Source: Xylaria sp. FL1777 (taxonomy: Eukaryota; Ascomycota; Sordariomycetes; Xylariales; Xylariaceae). Taken from it: a stretch of DNA of 64,000 nucleotides. Shown here one piece after another: positions 37,651 to 50,031 of the stretch. The notes under the pieces are model-generated. The model saw only the letters and a program-made list of their open reading frames with translations, did no database searches and was not told the origin of the DNA. Numbering within the stretch: position 1 is the first letter of the stretch; every line of letters starts with the position of its first letter. Location: NCBI GenBank assembly GCA_022578965.1, contig MU400509.1, positions 186,001 through 250,000 of the forward strand, read 5' to 3'. The position numbers and the translations under genes are program-made.

Positions 37651-40193
37651 GGCGGAGCCAATGGATTGCCCGGTTCTTTCGCCGATGACCGACGACCGTT
37701 GCAGCGGCTAGTGTAGGTATGTAGGGAACCAGGGTTTGCGCCTCCTTACATGCATTTGGCACCGCTAGAAAACAGATGGCGTTCTTTCCTGGGGAACGGG
37801 TGAATAGGATGACTGCACTGCCTGCCTGCCCATCTAGGGATCGTCCACGCATTGCAGGTTTACATCGCCGCTTGGAAGCATGTTTTGTTTGTGCTTGGAT
37901 CCCTGGTATAAGTGCCTGTGTGGCCGTGTGACTGTCCTATATCTGCTGGAGATCGCGACTAGTTTTGCACTACATAGATAGTATTAGCGAGCTCACCCTG
38001 CCTGTTGTGGCATTCCGGGGATGGTAGACCGGTCGGTAGCACCGGAATCTTTGTGCTTCGCGTATCACGTCCATGTCCATGTCTCACGGTGTCTCATGGT
38101 AGTGGCGAAACGGGGGGATGCGGAAAATATCCAATTGCATGTCTATTCGCGCCCTCTCGGCCCTCGACCTTGGAGAGCCGGATTGGTGATAAATCTAGTG
38201 TCGGCAGTACCAAGTAGCCTAATGACGCGAGAGTCATTTCATACATAGTGTATGCGTAGTGTGGTCAGCAATTGGTACGACAAATCGACAAATAGTAAAC
38301 GTCACCAACGAACCCCGGAAAACAGGACTGGCGCTCGGATCTATTCACCCATAGTTTTCCAATATGTTATCACATCAATCACTCGCTGGGAATCCAATTA
38401 CATGCACGGAATTGTGCACGCGATGAGCGGTTTTCTGGCTGCAATGGCCGCAATGGACGCTTCTCCAAGTCTGGCTGCACGCTTTCCGCCTCATACCTCG
38501 ATGAATGGCCAACTTGAACGTAGCAGACAGGTAAGCTGACTAGCGAACCATGCCTCTGTTTCTCCATCTCGTACGTCTTCCCGGATCTATCTACTGTACT
38601 GGTCTGTATGTACGTATGTGGTGATGGTCCAGCATGTGTGAGGCCACAACGGTGCAAGGTAAAACCATAGGCCAATTGGAAACGTTACGTTAGGGTCCAG
38701 AGCTACAGTGTGTTACTCTGCTTGACTTGCTAAAACTGGAGGAGTAAAGATGTGCACCATGTCAATGGGCCAGAATTTATGCGGTGCTGGGAGGCTAGCA
38801 ATGGGGGTCTACAATTGCCAATAGGTGGACAGCCAGTGAACTCCACTGATACTGGGTACAGGGTTGAATATTTTGTACATTAAGTTAGGTACCTAGGTAG
38901 TGTACCTGTAACACCAATATATGTGCAGAGCAGAATACAGAGAGCTCTGTAGCACCTCCTGATACCTCATGCTACACACCCTACTTAAGTACCTGGTAAA
39001 CGCGTATGCGTGTGTGATATACACTACCCAGGTAGTAGGCACATAGTGACACATAATCTGCACTATGCGTAAGTAATACATATATACTGCGTATACAAAT
39101 CTAGTATACATATTACCTACTAGGAGGTCGTATCACACACTCCTTCACAACTGCGCTCCACCACACCACCAAGAAAAATAAGGGAGAGGCGTGTTGTGGG
39201 CTTGGATGTGGGCGTATGGGCGGTGGCCAGTTGGCAGAGGCAGCGAGGAGGGGTGTGTGTGGATGGAAGGTCTTGGTACCGGCTTGGTGTTCTTGTTAGG
39301 GCGGTGCACAACGGCCCAACCAAGCCAATTCACTCACACCATGCCGCTTCCAACGCCCAAAACGGGGTGGTGTCGACTAGCCGGCGGGATCCAGGAACCA
39401 ACCACGCCCAGGGCCAACGCATCAACCCCATCTGGACTTGACATGTGGCAAGCAGGCAGGCAAAGCAGCCGGGGGGACAGCCGGGGAGAGGCACACACGA
39501 TCCCATTGTTAACACTATGTAAGCCAAATCGAGCCAGCACGGACTAGACGAGCCAGCCTTCCCCGGCGTGGTTTGGCTTCCTGTCTCCCTGTGGCCGCGT
39601 CTTAGGGCCGTTGTTCTGACAAAGACATACATGGCAAATCACAGGATGAAAAAAGACGGTAAGGAATGCCTGTCTGACTGACTATTAATGTATCTGCTGC
39701 CTGCCCTGTGCACGCCTGCTGCCCTGTGTACAAGCTGTACACACCACCAGTGACGTCCCGGAGATTCGGGATCCATTCAATTCTATAGACAGGCACTAGA
39801 CTACATGCAAGGTTGTGGTCAATGGTCAATAGGTACCGCGGCTTTTCCTGTTCGCATAGTGTGATCGATTCCTGTTCCTGGTCTTTAATTGCCCCATCCC
39901 TTCCTGGCTCAAGACATTGAGTGAGACATCTTCTACTTCTTCAGCTTCTCACCCGGGCAACCTCCCTTCTCTCTTCCTTGCAGGAAAAATATACCGTACC
40001 TACGCTGCAATTCATCTTGTCAGTCAATAAACACGGGTATACTTCATTAATAAGTGCCTTTCTCCTGCCAACAAAGATATCTACCAAAGTGGTCATCCAT
40101 ATTGTGGTCATTCTATCCGCGAGGCCTGGATCAACCAACCTATAGCTATAAACATATTCGACATCTCGACACAATAAGGGCTGAGACATAAAA
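37651..40193. other. intergenic, gene-poor
   Basis: 2.5 kb without a supportable gene; ORFs near 38252 and 39191-39547 are overlapping shadows on both strands with no motif. It holds palindrome copy 5 at 38890. Confidence 0.55.
38890..38899. repeat. TACCTAGGTA palindrome, copy 5
   Basis: Within the 2.5 kb gap after URC1; neighbouring sequence TTAGG and GTAGTGTACC adds half-sites. Confidence 0.85.
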
Positions 40194-40547
40194 ATGGCTA
40201 CAGCCTCATATTCGTCAGACCTAACCCATCACCACCACCACTACCGTCGGGATTCTGCGTCCAGCAACAAGTCTGCTGGCAGCCGACGTCCCCGGCTCCT
40301 ACGTGCCTACGCCACAGAGCCGTCAATCACCACCGAGAACGCATGCAGAGGCTTGCTCACATCGCCGACATACTCGTCGCGGCGGGCCACGGAACTGCTA
40401 AACCGCGTAGCCGTGTCTAGCAGCAACTCAACATCGCCAACAAACACGTCATCAAGAAATTCGGTGCTGGAATCTGAACCATCAACCGAGACAAACCATG
40501 AATCATGTTCGTATTCTCCCTCCGTCTTTACGGGAAGCAATCATTGA
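40194..40547 (+). CDS. hypothetical Ser/Thr-rich small protein
   Basis: 117 codons, no intron seen. It starts ATGGCTACAGCC in good context (AAAA before ATG) and ends in TGA. The protein is rich in Ser, Thr, Asn and Arg, with a His run (THHHHHY) near residue 12 and a basic patch SRRPRLLRAY. No signal peptide, membrane segment or family is recognised. The TA-free pyrimidine-rich upstream region and the start context favour a real gene, but antisense ORFs overlap and composition alone could produce it. It could also be the first exon of a longer gene. Confidence 0.4.
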   Translation: MATASYSSDLTHHHHHYRRDSASSNKSAGSRRPRLLRAYATEPSITTENACRGLLTSPTYSSRRATELLNRVAVSSSNSTSPTNTSSRNSVLESEPSTETNHESCSYSPSVFTGSNH

Positions 40548-41635
40548 ACCGAAGCTAACATCGTATTTGAAGACTCAGCGTGCTATTTCAGCTTCCCGAG
40601 TTTCGATACCTGGGAGGAACGGCGGCAAGACGATGAAAAGACTCTAGAAAGGAGACCTTGAAAGGCATAGCCTCTTCTAAGGTACCAGTTACATAAATAC
40701 GCCGCCTCACACCGCAACGTGTCCGGAGGAAGCACGCGCCGAGCAGCATACGACTGCATCGTTTTCAATGATCTGACGTCATATCTATCCGGCAGCAATA
40801 CCGGTTAATCTACAGGCGTTGGGGCGTCTGTGGAGTTTATTCGCCCAAGAACAACAGAAACGGGCTTTTTGGTCTTCCCTTTGTTGTCGTTGTCGTTGTC
40901 GGACATACCCCCTCAAATAGGCCAGATAGGTTGGAGTGGGACATCACACGGCGTTTAGGCATATCGGAGACAGCATAGCGATACGGCGCAGAGGCCTTGG
41001 GATTAGCATACGCAGGGCTATATTACTTGTAGGAACCTCGTGTGTATTATGCCACGACGATACTCTCTTCATTAGAAAGAAATAAGTCAACCATACCTTA
41101 CTCAATGGGTGGCATGATTGTAATCGAGTAGATGTGTGGTGTGTGGTTTGTGGTGCGTGGAGCAGAAGAAGCGGATATACGAAGATGAAATACACATTAG
41201 AGCAAGCTACTATATAGACGCAATGATGAGGCTCTCTGATATCTGTTCATAACGCGCTAAAATTGAAGATCATAGTGAAGATCAGATGAGTGAATGTGTA
41301 AATCACTGCCTCAGCCGACTTTGGCGTTCTTACAGCTCAGTAGGAGGTACCTCTCAGGACCATGCTTTAGGTACCTAGGTACTGTCGCTACTCGATAGCT
41401 CTAATTGTGGCTGGTGGCGTGGTTGGTGCGCAACCGGGTCGGGGAAACATGCCAATACGCCACAATCGCTTGCCCACCTTGGCCAATTCCACCCACACAA
41501 TTGGGGCTTTGAAAATTATTCTGGCCACACTAGAATTTACAGTACGCTGCATCCGACATCAAACCGTAACCGCAACCCTTTCCATACCCTCAACATCGTC
41601 CTGACTTTGCGAGCCATCCAGAACACCTCGCGATC
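40548..41635. other. intergenic upstream of eS1
   Basis: No coding region supported. It holds palindrome copy 6 and the eS1 promoter. Confidence 0.6.
41372..41381. repeat. TACCTAGGTA palindrome, copy 6
   Basis: About 255 bases upstream of the ribosomal protein eS1 start codon. Confidence 0.85.
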
Positions 41636-42752
41636 ATGGCGGTTGGAAAGTGAGTCTCTCGAATGATATCCTTGGTCGCACCCGATTCCCTCGTTTCCCG
41701 CCGAATTCGTCCCCAGACAACTATCGCCATGCCACCGCCCCGCCGCTCACATCGAGATCATCAGAGCTAATCGATAATTGTGTACAGGAACAAGAGATTG
41801 TCTAAGGGCAAGAAGGGCCTCAAGAAGAAGGCCCAGGACCCTTTCTCGCGCAAGGACTGGTACTCGATTAAGGTACGTCTCTCTGCTGCCAAACAAAAAC
41901 CTATGGCTTGATATGCGCCTCTTGCGAATGTGGCTAACGAATCTTGATATAGGCGCCTGCTCCCTTTAACGTCAGAGAGTACGAGCGATTGCTTCCTTCG
42001 CACACGTGGACGATTATCTGACAAGAAATTATAGTGTTGGTAAGACCCTGGTGAACCGAACCAGTGGTCTGAAGAACGCGAACGACGCCCTCAAGGGACG
42101 AATCGTCGAGGTCTCCCTAGCCGATCTTCAGAAGGATGAGGACCACTCTTTCCGCAAGGTCAAGCTACGGGTGGATGAGGTCCAAGGCAAGAACTGCTTG
42201 ACCAACTTCTACGGTCTCGATTTCACCTCCGACAAGCTGCGGTCTCTTGTCCGCAAGTGGCAATCTTTGATCGAGGCCAACGTTACTGTCAAGACGACCG
42301 ACGACTACCTCCTCCGTCTCTTCGCCATCGCCTTCACCAAGCGCCGACCCAACCAGGTCCGCAAGACCACCTACGCCGCCTCTTCCCAGATTCGCGCCAT
42401 CCGAAAGAAGATGGTCGAGATCATCCAACGCGAGGCTGCTACCTGCACTCTCCAACAGCTCACCTCCAAGCTGATCCCCGAGGTTATCGGCCGCGAGATT
42501 GAGAAGTCCACACAGGGCATCTACCCTCTACAGAACGTATGTCACACGGGACTGCATCCTACGGCGATGGTATGGGGCAATTACTAGATACTGACAATTA
42601 TGCTGCAGGTTCACATCCGCAAGGTCAAGCTCCTGAAGGCGCCCAAGTTCGACCTCGGTGCCTTGATGGCGCTACACGGCGAGTCAACAACAAATGAGGA
42701 TGGGCAGAAGGTAGAGCGGGAGTTCAAGGAGCGGGTGCTGGAGGAGGTCTAA
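41636..42752 (+). CDS. rps1: 40S ribosomal protein eS1 (RPS1/RPS3A)
   Basis: Structural protein near the mRNA exit of the 40S subunit. Exons 41636-41649, 41788-41872, 41953-41978, 42035-42536, 42609-42752 give 256 residues (yeast Rps1 255). It begins [19 protein letters not shown] and continues with [39 protein letters not shown] and HGESTT near the end, all typical of eS1. Intron 1 sits after only 14 coding bases, as is common in fungal ribosomal protein genes; the 26-nt exon 3 is the smallest. Codon use is strongly biased to C-ending codons, as expected for a highly expressed gene. Confidence 0.97.
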
Positions 42753-44330
42753 TTATGCAATGAGCTCTGGTCATGGAACGGCGTGGGTTTTTCTGCAACG
42801 GCATTAGGTCTCACTTCTGATTGCATTCGGCGTGGCAAGGACGTCACGGGATACAGCTACCCCTCAAAAATGATGAACGAGAATGTTAGCTGACTTATGC
42901 ATGAATCGATTTGTTTGACAACGAAAGTGATGATAGTATGCCTTTCCCACAAGAACACGGTGAACTCGTGGATTAGAGCTAGCAAGGAAAATCAAGAACT
43001 TCTCTTTAGACAACCTTTATTATTCGTCATTTCTAAGAACTATTTGCTATTTTTTTGGGGGCGTGGACTTGACAACAAGCCTGATTTGATTGACCTGGAT
43101 CAGGTAACGCGATGTTACCAGTTGGTAACTGATACAGCTGCTATTTGGTGGGTAGAGACATAAATGACCTAATGGCTTATATCCGCTGCTAGTTGGCTTA
43201 AATCATATTTAATCTCATAAATCAATCAACTCATACAAATGTTCAGGTGACATGTGAAATTTACCTATGTGATAAGGGTTTGTTGATTTTGAAGTTTTTA
43301 AAAACGGTAACTTGTTCTAGATATGCAGGTAACATTTTGAGCGGCATTGCTACACATGTAACGATTTGACGTGGACAACGCTGCATATCGGGGATCTGCC
43401 TGGTCTTATAGGTTCTGTTCTTTAGCTTTCTTGACTTAGGCATGCTCCCACCTGAGAGTTTGGTGCTTGATACGCGTAAACTTACTCTAAGTGTAAGATG
43501 CCAGATAAATTGGGAGGTAAGTAGTCTGTCTAAGTGACGGCTTCTTGTATGACCGTCGGCCGCAGGTTTGCCTTGCATGGCCCCCATATTTGTTACCGCG
43601 TCTAACCTACCTACCTACTTGCTTGACAATGAGAACGACATAATGTTTATTACCTACCTACCTAATTCTTTTCATTCAGTACCTACCTAGGTATCGGTAT
43701 CATCATATATCTCCCTAAGCTATTCTTTCTACCTATATTTTTGTGACTCGAAGGACCTATCTAAATTGCCTTCCGCACTAACTTGGTCAACTGATCAATT
43801 AGTAACCAAGCGACAATATATAAAACTACCTAGGAACGGTACGTCGGCTTGTCCACGTGTTACCGGTGTTAGACCTCCCGCGTCATCGCTCACACTGTTT
43901 CATCTCGTCCTGCTCGCAGCCAAACGTTGTCTGTCTATTTAATATTTCCGCATCACCTTTGGCGTTTCTACGGTCCGCGCTCTGCATTCGCGCGCACACG
44001 CACACACACCACATACCATCGGGCTTTCTTCAGATGATAGAAACGGCTTTTCGGGTTAGACGTTGGTTGTTGCTGTGAAGGCTCGTGGCCGAATCTAGCG
44101 AAGTTTAAGGTGGTGACGAAAGAGTCTAAAGACACACACACACTGTCTGGTCTGGTGCACGTAGTCAGTCATTCAGTCAGCCAGCCAGTTCAGTTCAGCA
44201 CAGTTCCCAGGCAGCGAGCGAGTCAATCACTGGAACCAACGCCATACTCAAACTGATTTGATTGATTGCTTCAACCACCGAAAAAGACGACATACCTTGT
44301 ACCGTCGTCGTTGTTGTCGTCATCACCATC
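42753..44330. other. intergenic between eS1 and Rab18
   Basis: The ORFs here (for example 42897-43163 and its neighbours) show no motif. It contains palindrome copy 7, (AC)-rich patches near 43995-44010 and 44132-44142, and the Rab18 leader. Confidence 0.6.
43684..43693. repeat. TACCTAGGTA palindrome, copy 7
   Basis: About 645 bases upstream of the Rab18 start, in a run of CTACCTAC words from 43604. Confidence 0.85.
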
Positions 44331-45720
44331 ATGGCTTCGGCATCGTCGTCTGAGGACTCGCTCCCCGTCCTCAAGATCTTGCTCATCGGGCCTTCGGGCG
44401 CAGGGAAATCTGCACGTGAGTCTGCCCTTTTCCTTGCCTTGCCTTGCATTGCCTTGCCTTGCCTATACACACTACTTGTACTCCATCGCTATGGCAATAT
44501 CCAGTTGACTTATCGCCGCATCGTCCAAGTTTGTGATTTCACGACTGACTTGTCATGTGACCATATAGTGCTGCTACGGTGTAAGCATACTACGACCAAA
44601 TTAACGATCTTTAGGGATCTGTTCTTGAACCTTTGCAGCATGACGCGCTGACTATGGGCCGCTGCATCGTAGATTGTGAGGACCAGTTTGACCCTGAGTC
44701 GACGACGGCGACTAGTAAGTGATGCTCTAAGTCTATTATTTGTCGTCCTGGCCAGTTTTATGAGGACACAGGCTTTTTCTATTAGGACTGGAATTATGCC
44801 TCGGGACCTTTTCGCCCCTCCACATTTACAAATCAATCCTCGAAACGACGATTACTGACCTCGAGTCTTGCAGTTGGGATCGACTTCAAAGTACGTATTT
44901 TTGTGTCCTTCTACTACAAAAGCTATGCGCAAGTGTCAACTTAACGATTCATAGAGGAGCGAAAACCTCTCACTCCTCTACACTTCATTACCTCGCACTT
45001 GCTAACACTCATCGTAGACGAAGAAGCTAGCCGTCAGAGGCAAGGGATATAAGCTCAACATATTCGACACTGTAAGCCCTTTTCCTTATCTCTACTTTTT
45101 GATATCCATAATGTAATGCCGTGGTTTGAGGTGACTTTGAATATGTGTTGGAGAGATCATATTTCTAACTAGACATTGTTTCGACGTGATATAATAGGCC
45201 GGCCAGGAGAGATTTCGCACACTGTCAACAAGCTACTACCGCGGTGCCCACGGCGTCATATTAGTCTATGACATTTCTAACAAGAAGAGCTTCGCGAGCA
45301 TGGAGAAGTGGTTCGATGAGGCGAGGACGAATGCCAATCCTAATGCTGTGCTCTATCTGGTGCGTAATTATTACACTTCTCACGTATTTCACACGACCCT
45401 GTCCATGTTTTCCAAGAAATCTATTCTATGCCCTTTCAGCACGACTGACTTAGTGGCATGCATAGGTCGGGAGTAAGCTAGACAAAGTAGCCGCAGGCGG
45501 CCGTGCAGTGTCGTTCGAGCAAGGCAAGGCATTTGCCGAGGCCCAAGGCGCCGAGTTCTGTGAAATAAGCTCCAAGACGCGCGAGAACGTCAAGCGCCCC
45601 TTCGTTGAGGTCGTCGATAAGATCGTGCAGAAGCCACAACTAATAGCGGGAGCCATTGCAAGTTCGAAATCCGTTGACTTGGATATGGGCGGTTTCCCGT
45701 CAAATCCTTGTTCTTGTTAA
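44331..45720 (+). CDS. Rab18-type small GTPase
   Basis: Rab GTPase family linked to ER and lipid-droplet traffic. Exons 44331-44415, 44569-44580, 44673-44714, 44874-44890, 45018-45071, 45198-45359, 45466-45720 give 208 residues. The P-loop is GPSGAGKS and G3 is [19 protein letters not shown], a Rab18/RabX-like run. The C-terminus NPCSC is a CxC geranylgeranylation site. Exon 2 is 12 nt (LLR core) and exon 4 is 17 nt; both were set by phase and by the conserved [13 protein letters not shown] segment. The G4 box reads SKLD instead of NKxD: the guanine-reading Asn is Ser, one base change away. The Rab18 subfamily is the best match; Rab1 or Rab8 fits less well. Confidence 0.88.
44431..44463 (+). 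repeat. CCTTG tandem repeat in Rab18 intron 1
   Basis: About six slightly degenerate copies of CCTTG just after the donor site of intron 1, which separates the P-loop exon from the 12-nt exon. Confidence 0.8.
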
Positions 45721-46012
45721 CAAGGGGCTAGTTGTCCTCTTCTCTAGCCCCTACCCTCCTCTCTATACTAAATATGTTTCCCCTCGCCTTCTATTCGCAA
45801 GTTCTATGGAGTGTGGAGGGCTATGGTTTATGTACATCTTGTCTATCTCTCTATGAGCAAGTTGGATGACTGATGAGAACGCCGAACTTCTCTCTTATGC
45901 GAAATTGGTTTCATGCATGTACATAGCCAGCATGTCTATATGATATCCCCTAGTGCAAAATGTATACAAAACCTATGCGACCCCTATCTTTCTAACGTTT
46001 ATCTGTCTGTAT
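45721..46012. other. intergenic, convergent Rab18 and hydrolase ends
   Basis: 292 bases of 3' flank; nothing recognised. Confidence 0.6.
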
Positions 46013-47500
46013 TTATTCTTTTGGCTTGAGAAATTCAATAACAGCTAAAGATAGAAATCGGTCAGTTTCCCGTTCACTCGCACATGTAGAAAGTAGCATG
46101 AATGGCGAGAGGAACAAAGGAGTGGATTAAAAAAGTCCGGCATGCCAAATATGTCGGCCCGAGGGAGAAAACTCACCTTTCAAAAAATCGTTTGGTTTCT
46201 CTGAAATAACCCAATGGCCGGCCTCGATATCGACGAGCGAGAAGCGCGGGAAGAAGCGGCCGATGAGGGGTATGACCTCGTCGGGGACGTACTTGCTGTG
46301 GGTGCCGCGCACGAACAGGGCGGGCTTCTCGAAGCGGGTGTCGTCGGGGTTGCGGAAGGGGAAGTCGCCTAGGTTGTCGAGGCTCTTGGCTAGGATGTCG
46401 AGCGGGATCCTGAACTTGACGACGTTCTTCTTCTTGCTGGGATCTGCGTCGTCGGAGGGCATGGCGACCCGATACATGTTCCCAAGTAGGAACTGTCGGA
46501 TGGCGATGTCGGGCTCGTAGGACGTTAGGATCGAGTCGGCCTCGCTTTGCCGCGTCACGCCCGCCTCCTCGATGTGGCGCATCCCGCGGAGATACGTCGC
46601 GAAGTTCCGGCTCAATGTTGCGTCCATCGGCGCATTGTCCACGGATACGAGGTCGGTGATTAGGGATGGTTGGTCGAGGGCGAGTGTCATGGCTGTTTTC
46701 GCGCCCCTATATGGAGATGAGAGAGCTGTGTTAGCGTCGCATTCAGCGGCTTGAGTTGTCGTTATTGGCTGATTCGATAGTTTCCCTTCATTTAGAGTTC
46801 GAGGTAGATGGAGAGTAGTAGAGGGAGAGGCAGTATTCAGTATTGTAAAACTCACATCGAGTGCCCGATCAGCGTTGGCTCCTTCAACCCGTGCTCGCTG
46901 ATGAAGCCCGCCACGTCATCGGCCATGGCGACGTAGTCGTGCCGGTCCGCATGTGGTGATTCACCATGGTTTCGCAAGTCCTAAACGTTGAGCATATCCG
47001 TTAAACTGGAGCTCTCTCTGTCCTTCCTTCCCTCGGCGGGCTTGCATGGCCGTAGCTTCACGACATTCGACGGAGGTCCTTGGACGCCAGGAGCAGAGTG
47101 CGAGGGCTTACAATGGCATATACATGTCTGTGGAGATCGCGCGCCAGGACTCTATAGAACAGTGAACGTCGATTAGCGAATGTCGAGCCCTCATTCCATC
47201 TGCGCTCCTCTTTATTCTGAATGTACAAGATTGTTGCTGGCCAGGATGGTGACAGTAGGATTTCCGTACTCACTTGCTCACGCTGCGATTGTTCTTTTTG
47301 GATCCGAACAACCCGTGGATAAATATTATGGGCGCGTCTTGTCGGTGTCGGTCAGATTTCGGGGGCGCATGGTGGTCGAACACCAGCTGGACTCTGCCGC
47401 CGGTTGTAGCAGTAGAATAGGCCCGGGACAGCGATCGGATAGACGCGGCGAACGCGGAGGACCTCGGAGTCGTCCCGAGAATGCGCCAGGCCGCCACCAT
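46013..47500 (-). CDS. imo32: alpha/beta hydrolase, ABHD11/IMO32 type
   Basis: Mitochondrial serine hydrolase family. Exons 47500-47274, 47151-47112, 46980-46856, 46706-46177, 46044-46013 give 317 residues. The N-terminus MVAAWRILGTTPRSSAF...RSLSRAYST is basic and Ser-rich without acids, a good mitochondrial presequence. Family signatures: IIFIHGLFGSKKNN (oxyanion-hole HG), DLRNHGESPHA, and the nucleophile elbow GHSMG, with Ser near 130. The likely catalytic His is in EAGHWV. The GHSMG box is split by an intron after the Met codon's first two bases, and its frame closes correctly. IMO32 and ABHD11 protect lipoate-linked enzymes or cleave diacylglycerol; which applies here is unknown. Confidence 0.92.
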
Positions 47501-48130
47501 CCTCTGTTTTGCCTCGATTGGGGCTGTGTGGGATTAGTTACTTTTGCTGGTGATGTTGGGATGCGCCAGCAGTGACTGTTCAGGTGTCGTGGGGGAAGTA
47601 GTAACTAACAGCTCCAATTGTGCAATTGCGCGCAAGAAATTTGGACTCTCGATATCGGAGGCTACTCTTACGTCAATGGCCCTATTTAGCCTAGCTCTCT
47701 CCTGGAGCGTAACGACTTCGGGCGGCATTGGGCAGGCGAAAACCAGTGAGCCATTACCACTTACAACTTATTATCTGATGAAGATTCAATCATATTATTT
47801 ACAACTTCACTCGTAATGAGTATTTATTCATCTCATATAGTATCATTTATTTATCTATTAGGCACATGTAATGCCAGGTTCTCTTCTCTATGCCAATTCT
47901 TAGTCGAAGCGGAATTCTACACATCAAGACCCCGTCGTACGTCGGGAACTCGCGGCATAACATCGCGAGCAGCTAGTAGCTTTTAAAGCATAGGTAGACC
48001 TTGAATCTTCCCCCTCTCGAAGGGATTCGTTGCAGTCATGCCGCTAGGAAACCCTTGAATAGTTTATATACTGAAGAGGCTAGACGCATCGACCGGCAAA
48101 ATCGCAATCTCGCTATTCCCTCGCTAATGC
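47501..48130. other. intergenic between hydrolase promoter and dehydrogenase end
   Basis: A 64-codon ORF (47534-47728, minus) sits just upstream of the hydrolase start but has no motif; it could be an upstream ORF or chance. Confidence 0.55.
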
Positions 48131-49208
48131 TCACTTTGGCGGGGATTGCGATAGGATCTTTATTACCGAGATCATGTCCTCATCTCCAAGGCCAGAATCG
48201 GCTGCCTCTGCGTACATGGAGCGACAGAGTTCTATCAAAGGCGAGCGTGCCGCTGACGACTCAACCGCGGCACAAATAAGCTTGCTGCTGTTGTAACAGT
48301 CCTTAATAGCAGCTTGAGGAGACCAGTCCTGTGTGGTGATTTTCGTGATCTTGTTGCGAGCATATGCGGAAGCAAGTGGCCCTGCATTGATCACCTCTCC
48401 CAAAACAGCGGGATCAAGTCCCTGAGCTCTCGCCACTGCAATGCTTGGAGTCAGTCACGGCTATCGTGAGCATATCCAACATTATTATTTATTTTCTGAA
48501 AGCATGTAAAGCTTCTAGGATATGATTTGACCCTGGGGTAAGGAGCGTTGCGTCCTCATAGAGTTACCAAAGCAAAAAGGAAAAGACCCTTATAATTACT
48601 TACAATTCATTGACTCAGCAAGACCAACGGTTACGGTAGTTAGGAAGAGGTTCACGGCGTATTTGGTCCGGAGCCCGTGACCGATCGGACCACAATATAT
48701 AGCTGCACGGGTGATAGGCTTCATGATATGCTGGATTTTCTCAATCACATGGGTATCTCCACCTAACATACCAACGAGCTGACCTCTAATTCACCACGTG
48801 TTAGAATGCAACGTTCATGGTAAAGAGGAATACGTACTGCTCGGCGGGTAGTTTGCTGCCGCTGACTGGCATTTCAACAAACTGGCCTCCCTCTTGGCTC
48901 ACCTCCTTGGCGAGGTAGTGACTGAATTCTTCTGGGACGGAGCTCGTGTTCACGAGTGTCTTCCCCGCAAGCGACGTCTTGAGATCCGGGAGTATCTCAT
49001 CGATTGCCGCGGCATCGAAGAGCATAGTAAATATGATATCGGACTCCTTTGCCACCTGGGACGGAGTGGCACCGACTTTGGCGCCGGCCTCTACAAGAGG
49101 TGGGTATTTCGACGGGCTCCGGTTCCAAACGGTAATGGGGAAATGCCGAGATAAATTCAGGGCCATGGGCGTGCCCATTGTACCAAGTCCTAAGAAACCG
49201 ATGCGCAT
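48131..49208 (-). CDS. beta-hydroxyacid dehydrogenase (3-HIBADH-like)
   Basis: NAD(P)-dependent oxidation of 3-hydroxyacids, related to 3-hydroxyisobutyrate dehydrogenase and GLYR1/tartronate-semialdehyde reductase. Exons 49208-48838, 48785-48604, 48435-48131 give 285 residues. Near the start is the Rossmann motif GFLGLGTMGTPMA; then NTSSVPEE (substrate-binding DxSSxxP variant), PVSGSKLPAEQGQLVGMLGGD, and GLRTKYAVN with the likely catalytic Lys. MRIGFLG at 49208 is the start; upstream TTG is not used. No mitochondrial presequence is seen, so a cytosolic or peroxisomal paralogue is likely. The substrate cannot be assigned. Confidence 0.88.
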
Positions 49209-50031
49209 CTTAAACAAGTATATAGTTTTAAGGGGAGGATAAAGAAGAAACGAGGGTATGAGGGCCTAGGAAGATGCGGGGAGGGGTTCCCAATAAACCT
49301 TTTGATTGCCTATGATAAATGCCCGTGTACATCATTTTGTTTAGGACATGTCTCTAACATATCTAGGTAAATAAATAGCGGATCCCATCAACGAACAGCG
49401 ACTATCTTCCCAAGCGGCTTTGTTGACGTATACAATAGGGCGTGATGAAGATGGTATAAGCCGCTGGAAGCCGCATATTCAGCCGTTGCCGGATCTCGTT
49501 TTGACGGCAAGAAAGGATACAAATACCACCACTCAAGATCAGATTTCTGATCGTTCCACCCAATTAAAATCAATCATATTGGTTGCGAATCGAGAGATAT
49601 TACCTTCACCCGCAAGGATCAGTCTGTATTAATGTAGGTTCCTACGATTCTCATCTAAATTTAACTGCAGGGGTACAGGAATAAGTGCTCCAAATATTAT
49701 GCGCTTGGCAGGATGCTGAATCCTCTCACCAAAGCCTAGCACGATCTTTAGAGGATGGCTATCTAGCTTTTAAAGCTATCTCAATCTGTAGAATGCAAAC
49801 CGTATGAAGACAAAGTCAGCCTTACTCCTACGTATTTCTCCCCCGATCCCCATTCTCTAACCCCAGCCAATTCACCTAGGGGTGGCTGCCTGGGACATAT
49901 CGCCGGGAAATATTAGTCGTTATAGAAATTGACCCATCCAGCTTGAGTTGACCCTCTGGATTTCCCATGCTGGGCAAGAATTGTACATATAGAAAGCTTA
50001 GAAGCGGAATAAACGACGGTGGGACAGCCCG
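49209..50031. other. divergent intergenic, dehydrogenase and ankyrin-like gene
   Basis: 823 bases with no gene; promoters of two divergent genes. Confidence 0.6.

Noticed and set aside
39191..39547. 118-codon ORF with overlapping ORFs on both strands
   Set aside because: Odd composition (Trp, Gly, Arg), several overlapping frames, no start context or family.
47534..47728. 64-codon minus ORF upstream of the hydrolase
   Set aside because: No motif; could be an uORF, but nothing shows it is translated.
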